From: Kitagawia praeruptora
Lineage: Eukaryota > Streptophyta > Magnoliopsida > Apiales > Apiaceae
Direction of reading: 5' to 3'
Assembly (NCBI GenBank): GCA_037693485.1
Contig: CM075345.1
Location: 121,294,001-121,358,000, forward strand
DNA length: 64,000 nucleotides
The notes below the pieces were generated by a model. The model worked only from the letters and a program-made list of their open reading frames with translations. It made no database searches and had not been told where the DNA came from. This document shows positions 33,991 to 45,070 of the stretch, in pieces; positions within the stretch are counted from its first letter, which is position 1, and each line of letters starts with the position of its first letter. The translations under genes and the position numbers were made by a program.

Positions 33991-36534
33991 ATGGCGCCTA
34001 TTGTTAAGATGATGTCTTCCACCGGGTTTACCTATGAGAAGAACAATTTCGCGACCTTTGTTGATACAGTGAACGCTCCAGAAGCATATCACACCATGAT
34101 GAATTTCGTGAAGAAATGCAAACTGTCATATGCTATGACTGCCACCACTCCTCTAATCCATGAGGTAATTGAAGAGGTGTGGGCATCTGCTGAGTACAAT
34201 GGCACAGACGGTACACTTGCTTTTTCTTTGAAGGGTAAAAATTATGTAGTTAATTCTAATGTGTTAACTGCTTGTTTAAAATTGCCTGAGAATAACTGTC
34301 TGAATGTACCCAGTAATGCTGAAATTGTTACCATGCTTAATTCCATGAATTATACCCTTAGTACTGAGAACTTAGGGAAAATTGTTAGGAAAGGTATGGT
34401 TAAAGAATGGAGTTATCTTTGTGATGCCTTCATTAAAACTTTTTCTGGCAAGATTAGTAACTTTGATGCTGTTACCAATTCCATGCTAGTTATGCTATAT
34501 ATGCTTTTGACTGATAAATTCTATAATTTTGGCACACTAGTCATGTATGAGATAGCAGATAAATTAGGTAAAAAGGAAACTAGGAGCAAGAATGTTTATT
34601 TTGCTAGATTTTTGATGCTCCTAGCACTGCATGTATCTGAGAATGAGCTATCCATTGCTAACCCGGATAGCAAGTTCAATTGTTTTGTTCAGGAGAAGAG
34701 AGTCTTAAGTGATTTGATTCGAATGAACCTAAATGCAGAAGTACAATTGGTATATCTACCAATTGTTCAGGTAACTGTTTCCAACCCTGAAACTCCTATC
34801 TCCAACCCCCAAATTTCTTTGCCTTCTAGTGTCACAATGGAGTCTGTGGCTGTGACCAAACAGGCTCCTACCAAAGTGACCAAACCCAGAGTTCCAAAAC
34901 CACAATCTAAAAGAAAAACCTCAGGTGTCTCTCAAAAGGCACCTGTTGCAAAAACTACCAAAACTCTTGAGGGGAGTGTGAAGGTGGTAGTGAGTGGTGA
35001 GGGACATGGTGAACATCAAAGAAGCCCTAAGGATAAGGAAGGTGAGGCTGGTGCAACCAACATTTCAGTCTCTCAAAAGACTGTTAATGAACCTACAAGC
35101 CAAATTCTAGTTACATCCTCTCAACATGGTGTGACTACTAATTTAAGTTCCACTCCAGGAACACTGCACAAAAGGGGAAGAGACACAGATAACTCTCACT
35201 CAAAAACCTATGGTAGAAGAGTAAAATCCAAAACCATTGGGGAATCACAGGGTGCACACACTGTACAACAAACTGTACATTCTCAAATTCAGTTTGATGT
35301 GACTTCAATAAATGTGGAGTCACAGCCCCTTGATCTTAACCTTCAAATCGATACACATTTTGATCCACCATCACCAACTCCATCTCTGGATGTGGATATG
35401 ATATCTACATCAATTCCTGATTCTCCATCTTTAAAATTCTTGGAGAAGCCCCACTCAACAATTGGTGGTCATCATCTTTTAGATGATTTGTTGGGCCATC
35501 AATCTTCCATTCCTGAATTCACAACACTATCTGTGGCCTCTTCCTTAAAATCAATCACCACAGATTCAGTGTTGGTTTTCACTTCAACGGATACTCGTTT
35601 TCCTACATCAACGGATATCCTTCATTCGTTGACAAGTGTTTCTCCATCAACGGATATGTCTACAACTAATTATCCGTTGACAGCAATAACCACTACATCA
35701 ACGGATACACTTTATCCGTTGACAACTCTCTCTACCACTGCAAAATGTGACATTCCCATGTCAACTGTGGAGGAGTTTGTAGTAGTTGAAACACTTTTAG
35801 GAATGAGGGAAGGGAGTGAGAGGTTGCCTTGTGAGCAGGCAAAAGGAGAGAAAAACAATGAGAGGCTGACCATTTCTTCCGGTCAGGCAAAAGGAGAGCT
35901 AGAGAGTTCCACCTTAGTAGGTGAAGGTGAGGGTGTGAAAGGTGTGAGCCAGGGGGAGCCCCTGATGCAAGAAAAGAGAGATGAGAGGAGAGAAGGGACT
36001 ACAGGAGAAATAAGGCAGGAAGAATCTGCCATTGCAAGTGAGTTAATGGAGGTTAATGAAGTTTCCAAAGAGATGGAATTTAGACAAGAATATCAGTTAA
36101 TTATTGACTCCATCTCTTTGGATCCTGAAACCTTTACTCATCCTGTTTCTGCCTATCAAGTCATGGCACAACAGGGCAATGTGGAGGAAGAGAAGGCAAT
36201 GCACCTAGTGCACACCTCAGAATCTCTTCAAAGAGCAAAAGAAGCTTTACAAACCCTGTCTCCAAGTGCTGGAAGTGAAGAGTTTGGCAGTGATGACAGT
36301 CAAAGTTCAGATGGTGAAGAAATGAATGAGGATGAAACTCCAGGATGGATGTTTTCCAATGCCACTGAACTTGGAAATCTCAATGTGGAAATCATGAAGC
36401 AATATCACTCTGCTAAGGCTGAGCACCAAACTGCAGAACCACAGAGAAAGGCTATTCTTGAGCAAGTTATGGCCTCCCTGAAATTACAAAAGATGCAATC
36501 TGTTATTCAAAGAACACAACAGGAGGAGGTCAAG
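33991..36534 (+). pseudogene. Env-like third ORF of element C, first part
   Basis: ATG at 33991 and 848 codons open until the Athila insertion at 36534; the duplication TCAAG is its last coding bases. The first 250 residues form the domain shared with B (Glu-Trp-Ser-Tyr and Leu-Gly-Lys blocks). Then comes a Lys/Pro-rich basic stretch (about 280-320) and a long Ser/Thr/Pro-rich region. At 35584-35722 seven copies of TCAACGGATA or TATCCGTTGA alternate in orientation and are translated as Ser-Thr-Asp and Tyr-Pro-Leu-Thr. An acidic region follows. I find no membrane span. Confidence 0.75.
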
Positions 36535-36690
36535 TGATAAGTGGATTTTATATCCACTTGGAATGCCTCCGTTCGGCTTAAATTGATTGTTTTGGACTCA
36601 AGTTGTTGTAGTTTTGATGTGTTTTGCTTAGTTGTGCAGATTTACGAGAATGTTGATTAAAGTTGATGCTTCTATCGTTTTTGGAGATTT
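36535..36690 (+). repeat. Athila LTR fragment (first 156 bp)
   Basis: Starts TGATAAGTGG like the two full LTRs, with a 4-bp GATT insertion and one substitution. Homology stops after GGAGATTT. Confidence 0.92.
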
Positions 36691-37243
36691 TTTTTTTTTT
36701 GACAAAACTTACCTTCACGTAGATGAATTGTATCAAAATACAATGATCGGAGAAAAGGAGTTTCTTTCGTTCCAGAAAGTTCATCATCTAACCGAAGGGC
36801 ACGCATGTTGCCCCCGGACATTTAGACAATAATACTTTCAAGTCTGAAAAATGGAACCCCACAAAGAAGGGCCTCGTTAAAACCCCACAAGAGCAAAACC
36901 CTATGGGAAAAAACTCAAGGGGGAAAAAGAGTGCCCTCAAAAAAGTAAGAATACATCGTTATACAAGGTAATTACTAAAAAAAGACTAGAACTTCTTGTT
37001 GCTTTTGTGAATCCGCATTGCCATCGGTTGTTTTCGCAGACTTGTCTTCTCTTTTACTCGCTCCATTACTTCCCTTTGAAAGACAAACCGGAATCTTCTT
37101 AAGACTTCTTTGTTGCTATTAAAACTGCAAGTTACCAAAACAAACCCATCAACAAAGGAACAAAATCAATAAATCAATTAAAGGATATAACATTAAATAT
37201 ATTAAAATAATTATGAATTTTGACAAAATAGATGTTCACTTCT
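36691..37243. other. Unidentified 553-bp segment inside the Athila composite
   Basis: Starts with a run of T. It is not found elsewhere in the window and not in the intact Athila copy. It includes GGGCCTCGTTAAAACC and GCAAAACCCTATGGGAAAAA at about 36870-36910. No ORF of note. I cannot assign it to a family. Confidence 0.6.
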
Positions 37244-38313
37244 AACAAAATTTTTACACAGTCTCATTAGGGTGCTTTTGGGCTAGGTTAGGGTCATGCC
37301 TGTGGGATGTTTTGAGATTTAATCACTTGTTTATATTTAGAATTTTCGTTATTCCCTTTATAGCGTAGGAACATTAAAGTCTAAGTTTGGGGGAAACCAG
37401 GAATTTTCATGCTAATTGTTCATAATTGTTAATAATGGCTAGGCGTCAAATGGCTAGTAGCCAGCTCATATTTATATGAGTAGTCTAGGGTTGGAAATGA
37501 GAAAGGCTCATTCCAGATTGCAGAAAAAAAAAAAGAGAAAAAAAAGAGAAGAAAAAAAAGAGAAAAAAAAAAGAAGTCAATAAGTTATTTGTTTATATGC
37601 AAAATTAACCAGAGTGAGCTCTTTAATACTCGAGTAATTAAGTCTGAGGGGACTTAGTCCTAGTAACCTAAAGCCTTGTGGTTTGGGATTGCTGACCTAA
37701 CACTCGCTACATGGGTATTATTGTATAAGCTTTTTGGGGTCTCATTCATTGCACGGTTAAATAAGCATGCGTATTGTATATAGTGTCGTAGTTTAGTAAT
37801 AAAGCATGAGTTTCTGTCTACCTTGGATAAGGGTGGAGGTGTTCCTAGGTTATGAAGTGTCTACAGTCTATTCTGATTATAAACCTGTGATTGTCTTGAC
37901 GGAAAGCATGTATGATTTTTGACCTAGTTTTGGGAGTATTTCTGATGAGCATTGCACACACGCACGTTCCTGTCATGTACTGTTAGTATACGGGGACTTA
38001 GTCGAGCTCTGCTTGGATTTGTTACATTCATTGAGATATTTGTTTGTTAGTTGGTTTTGGTGAGTTTGAAGGGGATCTTGCATCTTCATAGTAGTTGCAT
38101 TCATGCATTGCATTGCATTAGGTTAAATGGATTTTGTGGGTACATTCGCTATAGGCCCTCACGAGACCTTACTCATCCACTAGGGCTGCCTAGGGGTTTA
38201 AAGGGCTTGTTGCATATGCCAAATGCAACCGTGATCACCTACGGAAGTGGTACTAATTAGGTAGTTGTAATTGTTTATGCTTGAGGACAAGCATCAGTTT
38301 AAGTTTGGGGGTT
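37244..38313 (+). repeat. Second copy of the Athila 3' non-coding region
   Basis: Matches 47296-48334 almost base for base, apart from a longer A/G run at about 37524-37577. Ends in the polypurine tract AAGTTTGGGGGTT at 38301-38313. Confidence 0.92.
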
Positions 38314-39552
38314 TGATAAGTGGATTTTATATCCACTTGGAATGCCTCCGTTCGGCTTAAATTGTTTTGGACTCAAGTTGTTGTAGTTTTGATGTGTTTT
38401 GCTTAGTTGTGCAGATTTACGAGAATGTTGATTAAAGTTGATGCTTCTATCATTTTTGGAGATTTAATTGATTAAAATTCGGATTTTCCGGGAAGGCTGC
38501 GCAGCTTATACTGTTTTGGCCATATCTGGAGTTCTAGAAGTCCGTTTTCAGTGATCTTACTGCCCACGCGAAGCTTGAGAGATTTTCTACAACCTGGGAT
38601 AGGAAACAAGTGCAAGAAATATGCTGAATTAAATCGCGCACGTGATCTTGTTAAAGAAGGCTGGGAATTTACTGTTTTGCCCTTTTTCTAATTCTAATTG
38701 TATTCTGGGCAGTTTTGGGTACCTTCTTTAAATCCTAATTGTAATAGAAGGCAATTTCTTGCTAGGCAAGATTTGTAGAGCCTATTTAAACACATCCTAC
38801 CATTGTAAATCATAACAATTCATAGCTTTTTCATATCAAGGTACTTTCAATCTTCAATTCTTTCTTCAATATTGTGTTTTCATTCATTATCATTATTATT
38901 TTGTTTTCTTCTTTAATTATGTGTAACTAAATCTTTAATCTGAGGATTGGGTAGTATTCCTTGGTATTCATGTGTGTTTAACTATCTGTGATTTTCTTGC
39001 TTTGCTGATCTGTTATTGAGGGCTTAACACAATTAGGGGAGTCATGAACCTTTGATTGGATTTTAGGGATTGTAATAACTTGGAAGAGGAGTTGCAATTT
39101 TTAGTACATGATTTAACAGACATAACTCGAATATTTGATTGGAAGATTAATAGGAGAGTTGTGAGACTTATAATTCTTGGAGCTTAATAGTTTATGATTG
39201 TCTTTGATTGTATCACGGAAGTGACAATTAGGGTATAGTTGTAGACATTATATTGTATCTTGGAAGAGAACATTATAACCTTAGAAGAATTGTTTTCAGC
39301 AGAGTAAGAACGTAGACATCACATAGATATTGAATGTGCATTGAAACCAAGTGAAGAACCCCAGTTCTTGGATTGTTTTCCTCATATATTTTATTCTCGA
39401 TTGATAATTAGTTTAATTTATTTTTGTTTAATTTAGTTTATAAACAAACACAACATTCTTCTACACTTCTAAATTGTGAGAGGTAAGAAATTTGAACTTG
39501 ATATTACATTCAGTCCTTCCCTGCGAACGAACACACAAAAGTACTACTAACA
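38314..39552 (+). repeat. Athila 5' LTR (1239 bp)
   Basis: Starts TGATAAGTGG and ends TACTACTAACA. It is followed by a primer site, so this is the working 5' LTR of the intact unit. Confidence 0.93.
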
Positions 39553-39555
39553 AAT

Positions 39556-39573
39556 TGGCGCCGCTGCCGGGGA
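39556..39573 (+). other. Athila primer binding site
   Basis: TGGCGCCGCTGCCGGGGA three bases after the LTR. This is the Athila/Tat type site, complementary to tRNA-Asp as I recall it. Confidence 0.82.
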
Positions 39574-39663
39574 AGGCAGTATAGTTGAGTTTAGGTTAAT
39601 TGTTTCTTATTGTTTAGATTTTAATTGGTTCCACAAGTTGTTTTGTTGGTGATTTTCAGGTGT

Positions 39664-41040
39664 ATGCGACGTGCATCTTGCGCTAGAAAGTTGGAATTTG
39701 ACCCTGAAATCGAGCGTACTTTGAGAAAGATCAGAAAAGAGAAAGCTAAGATGGGAGAGCCGACAGTTCAAGCTGTTGTTAATGATAATGTTGATGAGAC
39801 TTCTATTTGGGACCATGAGACACCTAATCCTGCTAATTGCATGTACAAAACTCCAGAGATTGGTGCAACTCAATTCAACATTAATCCAAGCCTAATTCAG
39901 ATGATCAGCAATCAAGCTTTTGAAGGAGACATTGAACTAGAGGATCCACACAGACATCTAGAGCGTTTCGTGCAGATGTGTGGCTCATTCAGAATCAATG
40001 GTGTTACGAGTGACAAGATTCGTCTCCATATGTTTCCCTACTCTATTAAGGGAAGAGCTTTGGAATGGTTTCAACAACTTCTAAATACTACGGTTGCTAC
40101 ATGGGATGGTCTTTCTACTGCATTCTTGTCCAAATATTATCCTTCTGACAAGACGCAACAATTGAGGACTATGATTATGAGTTTCAAAGCACAACCGGGT
40201 GAAGGTCTATATCAGGCATGGGAGAGATTCAAGGCACTATTGAGGAAGTGTCCACATCACGGCTTGGAAGATTGGCAGATCATTAGTACTTTTTATGGGG
40301 CCATGAATGCAGATATTCGTTTGAGTTTGGATGTGGCTGCTGGTGGAAATTTCAAGAAGGCACCAACTACACAGGCTAAAGCACTCCTTGAGGAATTGGC
40401 ATCTAATAACTATTCATGGGCACCTAGTGGGACGAGCTCAGCTAAAGCAGCACAAGACTCTGAGATGATCAACATGCTGGCTCAGAAGTTGGATACTCTA
40501 ACTCAGGAGATGCGAGGACAAAGAGCAAATGTGAATGTTATTTCTTCACCTATGGAGGGGTATAATGATTATGGTGCTAGTCAGAACTCTTATGTGCAAC
40601 AATTTCAAGAAGAAGCATCTTTTATTCAGGGAAGACAGCCGTGGCCTGTTCAGAATAACTCCTATTACAATCCAAATCAAAGGCCAAACAACAATCTTTC
40701 TTACAGTAATAATCATGCGGCTAATCCTTCTTATGCATTTCCAAGGCAGAATCAACCTTCTGGTTTTCAGTCACGACCACCGTATCAAGCACAGCAGCAG
40801 TATCAACCTCCGCCAAAGAAAGAACCAGCTGATTGGGAGGTTGTACTAAATAAGATTATGCAAGGAACTTCTGGGGCATTGGCTAATATGGAATCAAGAA
40901 TAGAGCAGATGGCATCATCTCAAAAGATGCTAGAAACACAAATTGGACAGATTGCCTCCAAGATGGGTGTTCGTGAGCAAGGATCACTTCCTGTCAACCC
41001 GACCAGACTGGTAAAGAGCAATGCAAAGCAATTACTTTGA
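39664..41040 (+). CDS. Athila gag
   Basis: ATG at 39664 gives a start typical of Athila gags (Met-Arg-Arg, then Arg-Lys-rich); the frame is also open from 39625 but without ATG. About 458 codons. Residues about 90-220 are the retrotransposon gag domain (Glu-Trp-Phe block near 130). The C-terminal third is Gln/Asn/Pro-rich and low in complexity, and no zinc knuckle is seen. The last residues diverge from the family pattern: from about 41000 the -1 frame has the expected continuation into pol. This suggests one base was lost or gained near 40995-41005. Confidence 0.88.
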   Translation: MRRASCARKLEFDPEIERTLRKIRKEKAKMGEPTVQAVVNDNVDETSIWDHETPNPANCMYKTPEIGATQFNINPSLIQMISNQAFEGDIELEDPHRHLERFVQMCGSFRINGVTSDKIRLHMFPYSIKGRALEWFQQLLNTTVATWDGLSTAFLSKYYPSDKTQQLRTMIMSFKAQPGEGLYQAWERFKALLRKCPHHGLEDWQIISTFYGAMNADIRLSLDVAAGGNFKKAPTTQAKALLEELASNNYSWAPSGTSSAKAAQDSEMINMLAQKLDTLTQEMRGQRANVNVISSPMEGYNDYGASQNSYVQQFQEEASFIQGRQPWPVQNNSYYNPNQRPNNNLSYSNNHAANPSYAFPRQNQPSGFQSRPPYQAQQQYQPPPKKEPADWEVVLNKIMQGTSGALANMESRIEQMASSQKMLETQIGQIASKMGVREQGSLPVNPTRLVKSNAKQLL

Positions 41041-44000
41041 GGAGTGGGAAAGAGTTGCCCGAGGTTGAGGTTCTTGAGCCTAAAGAGAAGGATGCTGAAA
41101 AAGAAAGTGAGATAGTAGAGATCGATGCAGAAAAGTCAGAAAAAGTAGATGAAGAGAAGAAGGAAGAAGAACCAGAAAAGCCATATGTTCCTCCACCACC
41201 TTATGCTCCTCCTATTCCATTTCCACAGAGACTTCACAACAGGCAGTTAGAGAAGCAGTACGAGAAGTTCTTGACTATGTTCCGGCAGTTGCATGTCAAT
41301 ATTCCTTTGGCTGAAGCTTTGAATCAAATGCCACTCTATGCTAAATTTCTTAAGGAGATGTTGACAAAGAAGAGGAAATTTGAGGATGCAGAAACCATTA
41401 CTCTCAATACTGAATGCAGTGCAGTCATCCAAAAGGCCATTCCTCAGAAATTAAAAGATCCGGGAAGCTTTTCTTTGCCTTGCACTATTGGGAAGATGGA
41501 GAACATGAAAGCCTTGTGTGATTTAGGGGCTAGTGTGAGTTTGATGCCATATTCAATTTGCAAACAACTTGGTCTTGGAGAGCTTAAAAAGACACGGATT
41601 TCACTTCAGTTAGCGGATCGTTCTGTTAAATATCCGTTGGGGGTCGTTGAAGATGTGGTTGTCAAAGTTGATAAATTTGTCATACCTTGTGATTTTCTGG
41701 TGTTAGAGATGGATGAAGATGTCGAGATACCCATTATCTTGGGAAGGCCATTCTTGGCTACTGCTGGCACTACTATCGATGTTAAAGCTGGAAAATTGAC
41801 ATTGAATGTTGGAGAGGACAAAGTGGAATTTGATCTAAACAAAGCAATGAAGATGCCTCCTTTTGGAGTAACTTGTTTTACTGTTGACAGAGTTGATGAA
41901 ATTGTACAGCTAGAAAATGAATACTTCATGGGAGCAGAACGGGTGTTAGATGATGAATTAGAAGAAGAAGCACTTGTTGTTCGAGACACAGAAGTTGAGA
42001 TGGTTTTTACACTTTCAGAGGCACCACAGGTGGAACTTAAACCTCTACCTACTAATTTGAGGTATGCCTTTCTTGGTCCTAATGATACGTATCCTGTGGT
42101 AGTTTCTGCCTTGCTTAGTGATGATGAGCTTGAAAAATTATTACATGTTCTTCGGCAATATAAATCAGCTATTGGTTGGACAATTCAAGATATCAAGGGA
42201 ATTAGCCCTGCTCTTTGCATGCATAGAATTGCCTTAGAAGATAATCATAAGCCTGTGATTGAGGGACAAAGAAGATTGAATCCGAATTTGCAAGAGGTGG
42301 TGAAGAAAGAAATCACTAAGTTGCTTGACGCTGGTATCATATATTCGGTTCCACACAGTAAGTGGGTTAGTCCTATTCATGTAATGCCTAAGAAAGGTGG
42401 GATGACTGTTGTTCACAATGAGAAGAATAAATTAATTCCCACAAGAACAGTAACAGGTTGGAGAGTTTGCATTGATTACAGGAAGTTGAATAACGCTACT
42501 CGCAAAGATCACTTTCCCCTCCCATTCATTGATCAAATGCTCGAAAGGTTGGCGGGTAATGAGTATTACAACTTTCTGGATGGATTCTCGGGCTACTTTC
42601 AGATTCCTATTGCACCCGAAGATCAAGAGAAGACCACCTTTACTTGTCCTTATTGTACTTTTGCTTATCGGAGGCTTCCCTTTGGTTTGTGTAATGGTCC
42701 TTCGACGTTTCAACGGCTTATGAACCACATATTCTCAGATTTTATAGGGAAAGACATGGAGGTCTTCATGGATGACTTCACGGTGTATGGTTCTTCCTTT
42801 GAATCCTGTTTAGTCAGTTTGTCGAAGGTGTTGCAGAGATGTACTGAAACTAATCTTGTTCTCAATTGGGAGAAATGTCACTTTATGGTGAAGGAGGGCA
42901 TTGTGCTTGGGCATAAAATCTCTAATAAAGGCATTGAGGTTGATAGAGCAAAAATTGAAGTTATTGAAAGATTGCCACCACCTTCATCTGTGAAAGGAAT
43001 TCGAAGCTTTCTTGGTCATGCTGGTTTTTATCGACGGTTCATCAAGGATTTCTCCAAGTTAGCTCATCCTCTCTGTAATCTTCTTGAAAAGGATCATGTT
43101 TTTGACTTTGATGAAAGTTGTGTTGTTGCGTTTAACAAGCTGAAGAAGGAACTTACTTCTGCACCCATAGTTACATCTCCCGATTGGAGCTTGCCATTTG
43201 AGCTTATGTGTGATGCTAGTGACTATGCTGTGGGTGTTGTTCTTGGGCAAAAGAAGGATAAGCGTATGCATGTGATAGCTTATGCAAGCAAGACTCATGA
43301 TGATGCGCAAATAAACTATTCCACTACGGAGAAAGAGTTACTTGCAGTGGTGTTTGCACTTGATAAATTCAGATCCTATCTTGTTGGATCTAAGGTGATT
43401 GTCTATTCAGATCATGCTGCAATTCGTTTCTTGATGACAAAGAAGGATGCCAAGCCTCGTCTAGTTTGTTGGATTCTTTTACTTCAGGAATTTGATCTTG
43501 AGATTCGAGATAAGAAGGGGTCCGAGAACTTGGTAGCTGATCATTTATCTAGGTTGGATCAAGGAGATGGAGAGGTAGGAGGTGAAAAACCTATCAATGA
43601 TAAATTTCCGGAAGAGCAGCTTCTAGGTGTGTCCTTGTCTACACCATGGTATGCAGATTTTGTGAATTACATTGTGGGAGGAGTTGTGCCGGATAATCTC
43701 TCGTATAACCAAAAGAAGAAATTCTTTTATGATGTGAAGCACTACTATTGGGAGGAACCGCTACTTTACAAGGAGTGTGATGATGGAATGTTTCGTAGAT
43801 GTGTGCCTCATGATGAAGTTCCTCATATTTTCAGGCATTGTCATTCTCTTGAGTGTGGAGGTCATAACAGTAGTATGAAGACAGTGGCGAAGGTTTTGCA
43901 GTCAGGATTCTATTGGCCAACCATGCATCAGGATGCTAGAGACTTTGTGGCAAAGTGTGATAGATGTCAGCGAGTTGGAAATATTTCGAGGAGGAACGAG

Positions 44001-44939
44001 ATGCCTTTACAGTCTATTCTTGAGGTGGAGATATTCGATGTGTGGGGGATGGACTTCATGGGTCCATTTCCATCTTCTTATAGGAACCAGTATATTTTGG
44101 TGGGAGTTGATTATGTCTCTAAATGGGTTGAAGCTATTGCATCTCCTACTAATGATGCTAGAGTGGTGAAGAAGTTCCTAAAGAAGCATGTGTTCACTAG
44201 ATTTGGAGTGCCAAGGGCTATTATCAATGATGGAGGTGCACACTTTTGCAATAAACAGGTGGCTGATCTCTTGAAAAAATATGGTGTGACACAAAAGGTG
44301 GCAACTCCTTATCATCCGCAAACAAGTGGACAAGTTGAGATTTCGAATCGTGAGCTGAAGTCAATTTTGGAGAAGACATTGGCAATGTCAAGAAAGGATT
44401 GGTCAACAAAGCTTGATGATGCACTATGGGCATATAGGACGGCGTTTAAAACACCTATTGGCATGTCTCCATATAGGTTGATTTTTGGGAAGCCATGTCA
44501 TTTGCCGGTGGAACTTCAACATAAGGCATTTTGGGCGACAAGAGAGTTGAATTTTAATCTTAAATCTGCAGGGGAGAAGCGTTTACTTCAACTAGGAGAG
44601 CTTGAGGAGATTAGGCTCCGATCTTATGAAAATGCTAGTATCTACAAGGAGAAGACCAAATTGTGGCATGACAAGCACATTCAGAAGAAGGAATTTGAGG
44701 TTGGGCAACATGTTCTATTGTTTAATTCAAGACTCCGTTTATTCCCTGGAAAGCTTAGATCAAGATGGTCCGGACCTTTTGAGATTGTGAAGGTCTATCC
44801 TAATGGGGTTTGTGAGATTACTAGAGAAGGGTCAGATGTATTCAAGGTGAACGGGCAGAGACTTAAGCCATACCTGCTTGGAGAAACAGTGGAGCGAGGA
44901 ATGAGCATTCTTCACCTCCAAGAACCTATCATCAGTTGA
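41037..44939 (+). CDS. Athila pol: protease, RT, RNase H, integrase
   Basis: 1300 open codons, without its own ATG at the start, so it depends on fusion or frameshift from gag. Counted from 41037: retropepsin Asp162-Leu-Gly-Ala-Ser with the flap-end motif Ile-Leu-Gly-Arg-Pro; RT with Phe577-Met-Asp-Asp; RNase H Asp726-Ala-Ser; integrase zinc finger His936, His943, Cys974, Cys977; catalytic triad Asp1006, Asp1065, Glu1101 (35 residues between the last two). There is no chromodomain, as expected for Athila. All catalytic residues are present and no internal stop occurs, so this is the best preserved enzyme set in the window. Confidence 0.94.
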   Translation: MRSGKELPEVEVLEPKEKDAEKESEIVEIDAEKSEKVDEEKKEEEPEKPYVPPPPYAPPIPFPQRLHNRQLEKQYEKFLTMFRQLHVNIPLAEALNQMPLYAKFLKEMLTKKRKFEDAETITLNTECSAVIQKAIPQKLKDPGSFSLPCTIGKMENMKALCDLGASVSLMPYSICKQLGLGELKKTRISLQLADRSVKYPLGVVEDVVVKVDKFVIPCDFLVLEMDEDVEIPIILGRPFLATAGTTIDVKAGKLTLNVGEDKVEFDLNKAMKMPPFGVTCFTVDRVDEIVQLENEYFMGAERVLDDELEEEALVVRDTEVEMVFTLSEAPQVELKPLPTNLRYAFLGPNDTYPVVVSALLSDDELEKLLHVLRQYKSAIGWTIQDIKGISPALCMHRIALEDNHKPVIEGQRRLNPNLQEVVKKEITKLLDAGIIYSVPHSKWVSPIHVMPKKGGMTVVHNEKNKLIPTRTVTGWRVCIDYRKLNNATRKDHFPLPFIDQMLERLAGNEYYNFLDGFSGYFQIPIAPEDQEKTTFTCPYCTFAYRRLPFGLCNGPSTFQRLMNHIFSDFIGKDMEVFMDDFTVYGSSFESCLVSLSKVLQRCTETNLVLNWEKCHFMVKEGIVLGHKISNKGIEVDRAKIEVIERLPPPSSVKGIRSFLGHAGFYRRFIKDFSKLAHPLCNLLEKDHVFDFDESCVVAFNKLKKELTSAPIVTSPDWSLPFELMCDASDYAVGVVLGQKKDKRMHVIAYASKTHDDAQINYSTTEKELLAVVFALDKFRSYLVGSKVIVYSDHAAIRFLMTKKDAKPRLVCWILLLQEFDLEIRDKKGSENLVADHLSRLDQGDGEVGGEKPINDKFPEEQLLGVSLSTPWYADFVNYIVGGVVPDNLSYNQKKKFFYDVKHYYWEEPLLYKECDDGMFRRCVPHDEVPHIFRHCHSLECGGHNSSMKTVAKVLQSGFYWPTMHQDARDFVAKCDRCQRVGNISRRNEMPLQSILEVEIFDVWGMDFMGPFPSSYRNQYILVGVDYVSKWVEAIASPTNDARVVKKFLKKHVFTRFGVPRAIINDGGAHFCNKQVADLLKKYGVTQKVATPYHPQTSGQVEISNRELKSILEKTLAMSRKDWSTKLDDALWAYRTAFKTPIGMSPYRLIFGKPCHLPVELQHKAFWATRELNFNLKSAGEKRLLQLGELEEIRLRSYENASIYKEKTKLWHDKHIQKKEFEVGQHVLLFNSRLRLFPGKLRSRWSGPFEIVKVYPNGVCEITREGSDVFKVNGQRLKPYLLGETVERGMSILHLQEPIIS

Positions 44940-44978
44940 GAATCGGCGTCGGGCTAACGACGTTAAACAAATGCGCTT

Positions 44979-44996
44979 CGTGGGAGGCAACCCACG
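44979..44996 (+). promoter_or_regulatory. RNA hairpin after Athila pol
   Basis: CGTGGG-AGGCAA-CCCACG, a perfect 6-bp stem, 40 bases after the pol stop. It is preceded by ACGACGTTAAAC. From memory, this block recurs downstream of pol in many plant Athila elements. Confidence 0.55.
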
Positions 44997-45070
44997 TCCT
45001 TGTATTATATTGTATTATTGTTACTTTCAATCTTCAAAAAAAAAAAAAAAAAGATGATCAGAATGCGCCA

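Noticed and set aside
36535..36690. Solo LTR or independent Athila insertion
   Set aside because: The duplication TCAAG pairs this left end with the far right end at 49573, and the fragment lacks its own 3' end.
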